64,000 nt of DNA, taken from positions 7,355,089-7,419,088 of the forward strand of contig NW_020313057.1 in assembly GCF_003265705.1 (NCBI RefSeq), in the 5' to 3' direction. The translations under genes were made by a program, and so were the position numbers. This stretch comes from Callorhinus ursinus (taxonomy: Eukaryota > Chordata > Mammalia > Carnivora > Otariidae). Shown piece by piece: positions 1 to 10,142 of the stretch (position 1 is its first letter; each line of letters opens with the position of its first letter). A model generated the notes under the pieces. It was not told the origin of the DNA. It saw only the letters and a program-made list of their open reading frames with translations, and did no database searches.

Positions 1-347
1 GGGTTAGGAGAGGCAGGGAGGCATGAATAGGTAGACTAAAGGACTTTTTGAGCAGTGAAACTATTGCATATGATACTGTAATGATGGACACATGTCATTA
101 TACATTTGTCCAAAACCAGAAAATACAACACCAAGAGTGAATCCCAATGTGAACTATAGACTTTGGTGACAAAGATGTGTCGATATAGTTTCATCAATTG
201 TAACAAATTAACCAGTCTGTGGGGATGTGGCAAACGGGGAGGCTAAATGTGTGGGGCAGGGTGGCTTATGGGAATATTCTGTACTATTTGCTCAGTTTTG
301 CTATGAATGTAAAACTGCTTTAAACAAAAGTTCATTAATTAAAAAAG
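1..347 (+). mobile_element. L1 3' UTR fragment (L1M type)
   Basis: The sequence follows the 3' UTR of older mammalian L1s. It has the stretch about an event 'at' GAACTATAGACTTTGGTGA, the ATCAATTGTAACAAAT block, the GGGATGTGG..GGGGAGGCT block, and an end reading AAAACTGCTTTAAACAAAA. The element is cut by the left window edge, so its length is unknown. It is non-coding and old. Confidence 0.8.
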
Positions 348-482
348 AATCCAGTGTAAGTATCCCTCTTTAAAAGTCTTACAGTTCCTTATGGCTATAA
401 GGGAATTTTTAAATGCTCTAGTGACAAGATACAGTTAATATAAATTTACTATGATGGAGTTTGATTTAACTAAGTTTCCACA

Positions 483-632
483 GCAGGGAGGGGTAGAAGG
501 AGAGAGAAACTTTAGCAGACTCGGCGCTCAGCAGGGAGACCAATGCAGGGCTCCATCCCCAGACCCTGAGATCACCACCTGCGCTGAAACCAAGAGGGGG
601 CCGCTTAACCAACTGCACTACCCAGGCTCCCT
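483..632 (-). mobile_element. Carnivore tRNA-Lys SINE, partial
   Basis: Read on the minus strand it matches the SINE head and body (GCCTGGGTAGTGCAGTTGGTTAAG and on, with substitutions). The CT-rich section and A-tail are missing on the left, so the copy is truncated or decayed. It is diverged and likely an older insertion. No target-site duplication was found. Confidence 0.85.
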
Positions 633-2070
633 TCCACTGTATTTTTTAAAATACTATTACACATCACTATGCGAAGTTTTTGCCTATATTTATACAATGG
701 AGAGAAGCCCTTAATAGATAATTACTCATTAAAATCTGGTCATTGTAATCACAGTATTTGTTTTAACTTTGTTGCGATCAATTAGAGAAATAAAAACCCA
801 ACGTATGCTGTTGAAATTGTCCATCTAAGCTTTGATAATACCTATTGTAAGGTTTAAGAAGTAGCATAAAAGGAAAACACAATCATGTTATAATTTTTTT
901 AGTATTCTAAAGCTATCAATTGAAGTTAAACAATGTTATCATTTAGACCAAAGTAATTTATTTCCTTGATGTGAAAGAGCAACTCTGAAATTCAAGCTCA
1001 TGGAGAGCATACTTACTGAGATAACACAAACTCATCATGAGGAGAATGACTCCAAACACCTGTCCAATCAAGCCACTTTGTCAGTGAATTAAATCATTCA
1101 TTTGATATTCTCCTAAATAAGGTGGAATTAAAATGCAACAGTGAAAACAAAAACTTATTTATGAATTTTCTGTGAAATAATCCAGAGGCAGAAGTGTTTC
1201 AGAAATGTCTCAGGAAAGAATAATGTGGAGGTAATCATTACCCCCTAAACATACAGGGGAAATTTTTAACCAGAGATGACATGGCCCTATAGACTCAATT
1301 ATTCGCACACTGGTTCATTTCAATGGCAAAATTACTTGAATTATTGAAGACAGATTAGCTGCACAGATCTGGGGGAAAAAAATCTGATCCCGAATTTCAA
1401 AGACATGTACCTGAGTTTTCATTTAAGTAGTTTGATGCAAACTGACCCATACATATAGTGATAATGTCATAAATTATAAAGAACTTTTTCTCTCCTTTAT
1501 GATGTATATTCCTAAGATAGCATAATGTTCCTCAGATATTTTACCTAAGAAAGGAATGAGAAGATCAGTTAACAAGCACATAGACAATGCAAAAAAGTTC
1601 GCAGCACCAAATATTAACTAAAAAAATATTTTTCAAAATAATTGGCTTACTAATTTTAAAGTTCTTATAGATAAATAACAAAAAGCAAGAATATTGAGAA
1701 AAATTCTGAAAAAGAAGACCAGTGTGTTCATGATACCACCATTTATAAAAGGATATTATAAACACAGAATTAAAACAGTGTGGTATTAATGCACACAGAG
1801 CTAAATAATCCAATTCAAACAAAGAAAAGTGCAGCACTAAACCCAAGTGTGTATGGAAATTTAGTTTATAATAATGGTGATGTGAAATTCATGGAGAAAA
1901 TGTTAACTATTTAATAAACTCTTGTAAGTCTTATAAAGATTTGGAAAAGATAAAATTAGGATCATACTTTATTTCATACGAATTATCTTTTAAAAATATT
2001 TTTATATTAGATTTGCTGAAATTGTAGTTGGAATAATTGCATCTACTTAATGAGAGAATTTTGTCAGTAG
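633..2070. other. Unassigned AT-rich sequence
   Basis: About 1.4 kb with no repeat family, splice-bounded exon or long open frame that I can support. Short minus-strand open frames here have no recognisable domain. Confidence 0.5.
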
Positions 2071-2074
2071 TTTT

Positions 2075-2134
<60 letters not shown>

Positions 2135-2136
2135 TT
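2071..2136. repeat. (TTTC)n microsatellite
   Basis: About 16 near-perfect tetranucleotide units, which puts a polypurine run on the minus strand. Such tracts are commonly length-polymorphic. Confidence 0.97.
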
Positions 2137-2180
2137 TGGTCTGGTTTAGGTATCAGGGTTGTGCAATATGAATGCAATAT

Positions 2181-2371
2181 GGGAGGCACCTGGGTGGCTC
2201 AGTTGCTTAAGCATCTGCCTTTGGCTCAGGTCATGATCTCAGGGTCCTGGGATAGCGTCCTGCATTGGGCTCCTTGCTCAGCCAGGAGTCTGCTTGTCCC
2301 TCTCCCTCTGCCCTGCTCATGCTCTCAGTCTCTCTCTCAAATAAATAAATTTTTAAAAATCTTTAAAAAAT
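2181..2371 (+). mobile_element. Carnivore tRNA-Lys SINE
   Basis: Full-length: head GGGAGGCACCTGGGTGGCTC, tRNA-like body, CT-rich region, then AAATAAATAAAT and an A-rich tail. It sits just right of the (TTTC)n tract. Confidence 0.95.
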
Positions 2372-2459
2372 ACATTATAGGAAATATTCTCTTCTCAATT
2401 TTCTGGAAGAGTTTGTGAAGAATTTTAGTATTTCACCCTTAAATGATTGGAAGAGTTCT

Positions 2460-4834
2460 CCAGGAAAGCTGGGTCTGGAGTCCAAGTTACCTTTTTCTTA
2501 AGTGAGTTTTGGTAGTTTGCATTTTTTCAAGAAATTCAGAACTTTAAGTTCTGTGATTTATTGGCATAACTTTGATCATAAGATCTCCTTATTATCCTTT
2601 ACCTACCTCTTGATTCCATAGTAATTTCACACCTGTCATTTCCGCTAATGGTATTTTTTCTTTTCTTCATTTGTTCATGGTCATGGACTAGAGGCTTATC
2701 AAATTTGTCTCTCAACCATGTTTTTTGTTTTATTGATTTCTCTATTACTTTTCTGTGTTATCGTTCGTTTATTTACACTGTGGAGTTTGTTATTTCCTTC
2801 CTTCTAACTACTTTGGGTTTAATATGCTCTTCTTTTCTGTAGTTTCTTTTTTTTAAGGTAGACACTGAAAGTATAATTTAAAACATTTTTTTCTTAAAGA
2901 CATTTTATCTATAAAATTCTCTATAAATACTCCTTTAACAGCATTCATAAATTCTGATATCTTGTGTTTTAATTTTTATTCTGCTCAAAACATTTTATAA
3001 TTTCTCCTCTGATTTCTTCAATGACCCCTGTATATTATTTAGAAGTGTGCTGTTTATAATCCTTATTGGGACACTTTCCAGAGAGCTATATTTATTTTGA
3101 ACTTAACCCTGTTGTAGATAGCATACTTGAGTTGTCTCAAATTTATTGAAAATTCTTTTTTTTATACTCACAAATTTGGTCCATCTTGGTAATGTGCTAT
3201 ATGCACTTTATATGTATTTGTGTCTGTTTTTAAATTTGTGGCACATTCTTTTTTTAAAGATTTTGTTTATTTGAGAAGGAAAGAGAGAGCACAAGTGGGA
3301 GTAGGGGCAGAGGGAGAGGGAGAAGCAGACTCCCCACTGAGCAGGGAGCCCAGTGTGGGGCTGGATCCCAGGACCCTGAGATCATGACCTGAGCTGAAGG
3401 CAGACGCTTAATGGACTGAGCCACCCAGGTGCCCCTACATTTTGTATCCATTATTGAGACAAAGTTTAGAAATCTCTGAGCATGTCTGTGGTTAGGTTTG
3501 TTTGTTTTTGCAGTTCAGTTAGTTGTTGCCTGATGTATTTGGATGCTCTGTTATTGGCTGTTTATGACCCTACAGTGAATTACTTCTTTATCATTATGAA
3601 ATTACCTTTTTTACTCCTGTTTCTATTCAGTACTCTGTAGTCTGTTGTACCAATACTAATACAACCCAGTTTTGTTTCCTTTACATTTGCATATGATTTT
3701 TCCCCTGTCTTGTCACCTTTTAGCCAGTTTTTCTCTTTCTATTTAAAATGTGCTTTCTCTAGGCAGCTTGTACGTGGGTCTTACTTTGTGATTCAGTCTA
3801 CCTCTACCTTTTAATTGGGACACTTAGGCTGTTTCTAGCTAATGCGATTACTGATATTTTTAGGTTTCATGCTTTGTTGTTTTCTATTTTCCCCATCTGT
3901 TCCTTGTTTCCCTTTTCCTCTTCCTATGCATGTTTTTAGAGTAATTGAAATTTTTTTAATGATTCCATTTTATCTCATTTTGACTTAATATGTAACTCTT
4001 GTGGTTTCAGTGACTTCTTCACGATTTTAGTTTAACCTGTAACAGTCCCTCTTAGGATATTGTGTTCAAATAAGTTTTTCTGTCTCCCTTTCCTTCTCCT
4101 TCAGGGATTCCAGTGATACATATGTTAAGTCTCTTGAATTTTTATCATTCTTACTGATGCTCTGTTCATTTTTTTAATTATCCTTTTTTTTCTGTATATG
4201 TTAGTTTCTATTACAATGTATACAAGTTCACTGATCTTTATTTTATTTTTTCTGTAATATCTAACCTGCCATTAACTCCATCCATTGTAGCTTTTATCTG
4301 TAAATGTTTGATTTGTGCCTTTTATGTATCTTTTTTGTTCCAACTTAACTTTTTGAATACATGGGATAAAATTGTAAAAACTATTTAATGCCTTAAGGTC
4401 TCCTAAATCTAACATCTAGATCAGTTCGTTTTAAATTGATTTATCTCCTCATTATTGGTCATGTTTCCCAGCTTCTGTAAGTGCCATGCAATTTTAATTA
4501 GATATCAATGTACCAGCCATTATGGATTTTACTTTTTGGTTGCTGGGTAACATTGTCGTTTTCTGAAGATCCTCATCTTTGTTCAGGTATGCAGTTATGA
4601 TACTTGGAAATGTTTGATCCTTTCAGCCTTTGCTTTTATTGTTTTATAGATGGAATCAGAGCAATGTTCATTGTAGATCAAATTATTCTCTGCCTACTGA
4701 AGCAAGGGCCTTTTTGTGCATTCTATCCAGTGCCATATGAATCATGAGATTCTGGTGGGCAGACACTATTTCTTTTTCTTCGTGAACCTGGGACATCATT
4801 GCCTTTAATTCTTTCAGGTGTTTCTACTCTTGGA
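2460..4834 (-). mobile_element. Old L1, ORF2-to-5' region, antisense
   Basis: The plus strand reads as the reverse complement of an old L1. RT/endonuclease-region phrases lie at 2690-3200, the TTTTAATTGGGACACTTAG block at about 3810, and 5' region phrases at 4090-4800, including GATTCCAGTGATACATATG. The protein frame is destroyed. A SINE interrupts it at 3249-3436. It resumes at 5271 after a MaLR LTR. Confidence 0.75.
3249..3436 (-). mobile_element. Carnivore tRNA-Lys SINE inside L1
   Basis: Poly-T/AAAGATTTTGTTTATTT on the left and the head complement (GAGCCACCCAGGTGCCCC) on the right give a full-length minus-strand copy. The flanking sequence belongs to the antisense L1, so the SINE is younger than that L1. 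Confidence 0.95.
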
Positions 4835-5265
4835 TTTATTTATTATTGTACATGGCTTAAAGCAACATAAATTTATTAAGTTACATTTCTTTAGGTCAGA
4901 AGTATGACACAGGTTCCATTGGTCTAACTAAAATCAAGAGGTCAGGAATGCAGAGCTGCATTCCTTTATGGAGGTTCTAGGGAAAATCAGTTCCTTCGTG
5001 TTTTCCAGCCCACATGCCTCTGGTCATGGCCCCCTTCTGCTATCTGCAAATTCAGTAATAGCAGATCAAGACCTCTTGCTCCTCTCTTTGTGTCTCTCTT
5101 TCTCTGTCTGCTGTTAAGAACTGGGTCCACTCAAATAATTCAGGATAATCTCCCATCCCAAGGTCTTTATCTTTACTGAAATCTGCAGAATCTGCTTTGA
5201 CATGTAAAGTGAAGTAGAATATGCACAGGTTCCAGGAATTAGAGAGCAATGTCTTTCACAGGACA
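4835..5265 (-). mobile_element. MaLR-type LTR (MLT1-like), antisense
   Basis: The plus strand has the usual reverse-complement landmarks of this LTR group: GGCTTAAAGCAACATAAATTTATT, a GGTCAGAAGT block, GGAGGTTCTAGGG, the CAGGATAATCTCCC block, and GCACAGGTTCCAGGAATTAG near the end. It splits the antisense L1. No internal retroviral sequence was seen. Confidence 0.65.
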
Positions 5266-5590
5266 TTATTTATTATTTCTCTTACCAGAGTAGATCTGGT
5301 TTCCAGCTTGGTTTCCTCTCATCATGACCTCAGCTGTGCTCGGATGAGGCTGCTCCCTCCTCCACTGTGGTCTGGCAACTCTTTCAAGGCGGTCAGCTGG
5401 TGCAATTGTAGGGCCCACTTCATTTCCTATGTCTCAGGGACTTCTGTTCCTCAATGTTGGATGCCCAGTGTCTTGAAAAAAAGAGTCACTTTTTATATTT
5501 TGTTCATGTATTGATTGTTTTAGATGGAGGGGGGTAATTCTGGTCCTAATTATGCCATCTTATTTGGAAGTGAAATTCCATGACATAAAT
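5266..5590 (-). mobile_element. Old L1 5' region, antisense (continuation)
   Basis: The 5' part resumes after the LTR and ends with blocks such as TTTATATTTTGTTCATG and GGTCCTAATTATGCCATCTT, which resemble the reverse complement of older L1 5' regions. Confidence 0.6.
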
Positions 5591-6114
5591 ATTTCGAGGT
5601 GAGGTTATATCATGATATTTTCTTGGTAGATTAACACTTTATTACTTTACACATGACATTTTTTCCTGTACAGATTTTCCTTGTCTGATGTCAGCCACCC
5701 CTAATATTTCACAACTGTAGCAGCTACTTAGTTGTAAGTTTAGGATTTGCAAATTATATCTCTGTTCCTTTTCTTTACTTCCAAACTTTGTCTCCATATT
5801 TAAGATGTGTCTCTTACAACAACATATTGTGATTGTTGATGTTGTCAGTACTGCTGCTGTTTTTAATAGGTCCCAATAATGTTAGCCTTTAATTGGATTA
5901 TTTAATCAACTTAGATTTAATGAAATTACTGATATATTTAGGTAGATATTTCTTTCTATTTGAAGAATATATTTCTCTCTATATATCTTTGTATTTGTGC
6001 AGATGTTTAAATTTCCGTTTCTATTTCTTTTTTGCTTCTCTGGGATTTAGCAGTTTATGTACTCAATCCGGGTATCTATATATATTCCCTGAACAGATAG
6101 AGTGATAAGTTGTC
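5591..6114 (-). mobile_element. L1 ORF2 endonuclease-region fragment, antisense
   Basis: The block at about 5880-5960 (TTTAATTGGATTATTTAATC, then AATGAAATTACTGATATATT) matches the antisense of the L1 ORF2 5' part. It begins again in ORF2 just after a 5' region, so it is a separate element from the one to its left. Confidence 0.6.
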
Positions 6115-6267
6115 TGTTGCATGTGCATCGGTAGTTTATTATTTTATTACTGTGTAGTTTATTTTTTGAATATTCAGAATTTGTCTTTGTCCATTACTTT
6201 GTTGATGGAAATATGGGTTACTTAATTTTGTGGCTATTTGAAAGGCTTCTATGAGTATATTGGACAT

Positions 6268-6269
<2 letters not shown>

Positions 6270-6305
<36 letters not shown>
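6270..6305. repeat. (GT)n microsatellite
   Basis: About 18 uninterrupted GT units inside the antisense L1. Confidence 0.97.
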
Positions 6306-6306
<1 letters not shown>

Positions 6307-7260
6307 ATACGTATCTATATTCCTTAGACATACACCTACATCAAGCTAATGGTTAATTAATAGGTCAGGTATGGTTAACTTTATTGGAAACCACTGAAGA
6401 GTTATCAATCCCAGAACTCCTCTTTACCTGTCTTCCAGGCATTCGTGAAAGTTACACTGAATTTCATCATTGCCAAAACATGGCATTTTTCTTTCTTTTT
6501 AATGTAAATTCTGATGGGTGTGTAGTCATCTTTTATTTTCCTTTCTGTGAAATGATATTTTCATATGCTTTATTGGTCATTTGGACATACAATTTGTGCA
6601 ATGCTTATTTAAGTCTTTTGTCCAATTTTATTGATTTGTTTACATTTTTCCTACTGACATATACAAGTGCTTTCAATAGCTTAGACAGAAATCTTTTGCT
6701 GCATATATGTGCATTAAAATTTTTATCCCCAGTTCATTGTTTGCCTTTTCATTTTCTTCATACTGGCTATAAATTACCAGAAATTTTTAATTCTGATGAA
6801 ATATATATATATATATATTTCTTTTATGCATATTGTATCTTGAGTCTTTCCTGAGAAATCTTCTCTAACTCCAAGGTCATTAAGAAATATTCTTTGTTTT
6901 CCTCATGGATCTTTATAATTTTAGCCTTCACATGTTGGTCTGTAATTCACTTTTTAGTGAAATAAAAAGGAAGTAATAGTAACTTTTTAGTAGTAAAAGT
7001 AGACTCATTATTTTTTTTTTACACAGATACCTAAATTTTCTAGCCCCATTTATGGAAAAGAACTTTACTTATAAAATTGTACGGGTAGCTTTGGCAAAAA
7101 CTAAGTTACTGTATATTTGTGGTTCTATTTATGAGTTATCTATTTCTATGCTATTAGTCTGCCTGTCTATCATTGTAGCAATATCACTGTATTGATTGCT
7201 GAAATTTTAAAGTAAATCTCAAACTTAATAGACCTTATCTTGGAAATTCTTATCCCTTTT

Positions 7261-7308
7261 CATAAGTTAGTTTCTTTACATTTTCATAAGTTAGTTTCTT
7301 TACATTTC
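7261..7308. repeat. Perfect 24-bp tandem duplication
   Basis: A 24-bp unit beginning CATAAGTTAG occurs twice head to tail (7261-7284 and 7285-7308) with one difference at the last base. It lies in L1-derived sequence and looks like a replication-slippage duplication. Confidence 0.9.
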
Positions 7309-7399
7309 TTCATAGCCACAACTCTCCATTGTCCTTATAAACATGACTTTTAGTTGATGTATGTTGTTATGACATGAGCATATATCTTAAGCAGAAGTG

Positions 7400-8000
7400 G
7401 AATTTTAAATGAGGATTTCTTGAACAGGGCACGGAAATGCAAACTATAAAGAAAAGTCTGATAAAAGTTCAACTATATTATTAAGGACTTACTTCATGAA
7501 AAGACGTTATAGAGAGAACAGGAAGATGAACTCATCTAATGAGGCTCTTTTGCACATGAACACTAAGAGATGTGGAATTGATAGTTTGTAGTGGCATTTT
7601 TGAAACAGAGATTGAAACCTGTCCAAATATAATTGATAATAGAATTTTTTAAAAAATCAGCATTGGCATACTGATAGAATGGGAATGAAATTCAGCATTA
7701 AAATTCAACCTTGTCCCACTAAGTCAACATAGATAAATCTTAAAACATGATGCCATGTAAAATTAGGAGTTCATGGAAATACTGTATCTATATGTTACTG
7801 TTATTGCATTAGAAAATGTTAAGAAAGACATGCAAAGCTATATAAAGGGCATGAACAGGGCATGCATGAGCAGATATTTAATGTTTACATAAAATATTAA
7901 ACATTAATAAAATGTGCAAAGGGCATGAACAGGGCATACATGAATATTTTATGTAAATATTAAATACCAGTATTAATAAAAAGGAATTTAAATTTCAACC
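7400..8000 (+). mobile_element. L1 ORF2 C-terminus/3' fragment, sense
   Basis: Sense matches include GATTTCTTGAACAGGGCACG, then AGAAAAGTCTGATAAAAGTT, then the ORF2 end region at about 7650-7790 (AACATAGATAAATCTTAAAA). The middle is deleted relative to a complete element. Confidence 0.6.
7844..7937. repeat. 20-bp direct repeat around a hairpin
   Basis: AAAGGGCATGAACAGGGCAT occurs at 7844-7863 and again at 7918-7937. Between them TAATGTTT (7879-7886) pairs with AAACATTA (7898-7905), giving a small AT-rich inverted repeat. It looks like a local duplication. Confidence 0.85.
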
Positions 8001-8039
8001 ACATAGTATCTTCATTGATGAAAATAGGAAGTACTTAAC

Positions 8040-8285
8040 AAGTCTATTAAAAAAATCGGGTGATGGTTATAAGGAGAGCATGTGTTGTGATGAACACTGG
8101 GTGTTATAACGCAACCAATGAATCATTGAACACTGCATCAAAAACTGATGATGCACTATCATGGAACACTACATTGAAAACTGATGATGTAATCTACGGT
8201 GATTAACATAACATAATAAAATAAAATTAAAAAAACTAATGATGTACTATATGCTGGCTAACTGAACATAAAAAAAGACAATATA
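8040..8285 (+). mobile_element. Carnivore L1 3' end, sense
   Basis: It has the carnivore L1 3' terminal motif: GATGAACACTGGGTGTTATA, a TGAATCATTGAACACT block, and ATGATGTA..GGTGATTAACATAA followed by an A-rich end. The CACT..ACTGATGATG block is repeated in tandem (8123-8160 and 8161-8200), so the 3' end has a local duplication. It is heavily 5'-truncated. Confidence 0.75.
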
Positions 8286-8329
8286 CAGACTATTGTTAGG
8301 GTGGAAGAGATATAATGTTCATAGTCTAC

Positions 8330-8570
8330 TACTTCAGGGATAATTTGATGAGACTTTCTAAGAATAACTTGGTAATAGTTATCAGCCCATTTTCAATAAA
8401 CTATGCTTTACCTTTTCCTGCAAATTCTACTCTTAGGGATTTATCTTAAATACCATTCAGAGATACAGAAATGTTTATAAACAAGAAACTATGCTGTAGT
8501 GTTATTTAAAATGACACTAAGTAGTTTTGTTCATCAAATTGGTGAGCAGAACATGATAGATAGTACCAAT
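8330..8570 (+). mobile_element. L1 ORF2 fragment, sense (weak)
   Basis: The phrase CAAATTCTACTCTTAGGGAT followed by ATGTTTATAAACAAGAAACT and GTGTTATTTAAAATGAC resembles the ORF2 C-terminal segment of old L1s. It is very diverged. Confidence 0.45.
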
Positions 8571-8699
8571 GTTAAAACAAAATAAAAGTGATACACTATC
8601 GTGAAAATATTGGTTGATATTACTTCAGACATATCTTAAATCAAGATTCAGAAGATTTGAAATCATCTCAAATAAAATCTGCATAACCTCTATTTTATA

Positions 8700-8940
8700 G
8701 TACATTGCTTTTATTTTGTTTTCTAAAGAGCTGTTCCCACCTGAGAGTCAGTAATTTATTTTGATATAGTTATGAGTAAAGCTTCTGTGAATATCCCTAT
8801 CTATTAGTTTATGAACATATGCTTTAATTCCTCTTAAGTAAATGTGGAGAAATAGAATTCCATGGTCATTGGGTACACATATGTTTAACTTTATTTAAAA
8901 CTCTTGAACTACTGACCATCTTTGTGAGAATATTCAAATT
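8700..8940 (-). mobile_element. L1 3' fragment, antisense (weak)
   Basis: AGTAAAGCTTCTGTGAATAT and GAGAAATAGAATTCCATGGT resemble the antisense ORF2 C-terminal block of old L1s (the region that reads 'aaagctgctatgaac' in better copies). Confidence 0.5.
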
Positions 8941-8984
8941 ATGTTATATTTAGCAAATAAACCATTAAGCAAAGGAAAAACAAA

Positions 8985-9104
8985 TGAACTGCGTGGATTA
9001 ACTTTAAGAAAATGTTGGACAAAAGACACTGTAAGTAGGGTGGGGGTTACACAGGTATTTACATCGGTGAAAACTCATTGAACTGTATGCTTTAGCAAAA
9101 AAAA
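8985..9104 (+). mobile_element. L1 3' UTR end, sense
   Basis: GGGGGTTACACAGGTATTTA and ACTCATTGAACTGTATGCTT ahead of an A-run form a typical old L1 3' end. Confidence 0.65.
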
Positions 9105-9387
9105 AAAAGAAGAGGAAGAAGAGTAAGAAGAAGAAAAAGAAGAAGGGGGGCATCTGGGTGGCTGTTGTTAAGCGTCTGCCTTCAGCTCAGGTCATGATCT
9201 CAGGGTCCTGGGATTGAGCCCCCATCAGGCTCCCTGCTCCACGGGAAGCCTTCTTCTCCCTCTCCCACTCCCCCCGCTTGTGTTCCCTCTCTCACTGTGT
9301 CTTTCTCTGTCAAGCAAATAAATAAAATCTTTAAAAAAAAGAGAGAGAAGAGGAGGAAGGAGAAGAAGAAAGGAAGAAAAGAAAGAA
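9093..9387. repeat. Polypurine (GAA/GGA) tract split by a SINE
   Basis: Purine-only DNA runs from about 9093 to 9150 and again from 9331 to 9387, with the SINE at 9146-9340 between them. Either the SINE inserted into an existing GA-rich tract or the tract grew on both sides from A-tails. Confidence 0.85.
9146..9340 (+). mobile_element. Carnivore tRNA-Lys SINE
   Basis: Head GGGGGCATCTGGGTGGCT, with a few bases lost from the A-box region (GGCTGTTGTTAAGCG). It has a complete body, a CT-rich part and an AAATAAATAAAATC tail. Confidence 0.95.
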
Positions 9388-9910
9388 TAAAAATGCCTAG
9401 TATCAACCCCTATTTGACTTGCTCGTCCTGGGATCAATATTAAAATTACAACTCCTCCCAGTTTCTGTACATTTTATTTTCTCACATTGTTAATATCCAA
9501 ATAGTAGTATTGTATGACTGTATTTTGATGGCATGAATTTTTGAAATATTTCTTAAGTGAGAAAGTAGATAGTTGGATTTAAGTTACATCTAGGCAAGAG
9601 ATGATATTACGAATGTCATTGCAATGTTGTGGTATCTTGAGTGATTTTTGTTTCCTCTTGGAGTTTTTCTGTATTATATAAATTGACCGGAAAAAATATC
9701 AGTTTGGAAGCTGAAAGGGTGCTGAACTAAATAAATATTTAAGTTGAAAAGAGTGAGTTGGCAACATTATTAAATTCAATATAAAATTCATAGCATAAAA
9801 ACTAAGAAGGAATGTGCGTGTGTTTATTATATTTTGTAATATTTTATTAGAAGTTTGGAACAACATATTCTAGAGTGGCTAATGATCTCTTTGCTGTCCT
9901 AAAATAGTTG
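9388..9910. other. Unassigned AT-rich sequence
   Basis: No repeat family or coding signal recognised. Confidence 0.4.
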
Positions 9911-9925
9911 TAAAATTCCAGTGAT

Positions 9926-10127
9926 GGGCGCCTGGGCGGCTCAGTCGTTAAGCGTCTGCCTTCAGCTCAGGTCATGATCTCAGGGTCCTGGGATCGAGTC
10001 CCGCATCAGGCTCCCTGCTGAGCAGGGAGCCTGCTTCTCCTCTCCCGCTCCCCCTGCTTGTGTTCCTGCTCTCGCTGTGTCTCTCTCTGTCAAATAAATA
10101 AATAAAATGTTTAAAAAAATAAATAAA
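9926..10127 (+). mobile_element. Carnivore SINE with perfect 15-bp TSD
   Basis: Head GGGCGCCTGGGCGGCTCAG to the A-tail, flanked by exact duplicates of TAAAATTCCAGTGAT at 9911-9925 and 10128-10142. The intact duplication and low divergence indicate a relatively recent L1-mediated insertion. Confidence 0.98.
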
Positions 10128-10142
10128 TAAAATTCCAGTGAT

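Larger units (their letters stand above)
6115..7330 (-). mobile_element. L1 3' part (ORF2 C-terminus), antisense
   Basis: The plus strand follows the antisense ORF2 C-terminus: GGGTGTGTAGTCATC, CTTATTTAAGTCTTTTGTCC, AGTTCATTGTTTGCC and CCCATTTATGGAAAAGAA in the expected order. A 156-aa plus-strand frame at 6384-6854 lies antisense to it and is not a gene. Confidence 0.7.

Noticed and set aside
6384..6854. 156-codon plus-strand open frame
   Set aside because: It lies antisense to a recognisable L1 ORF2 C-terminus, is hydrophobic because of T-rich DNA, and shows no domain.
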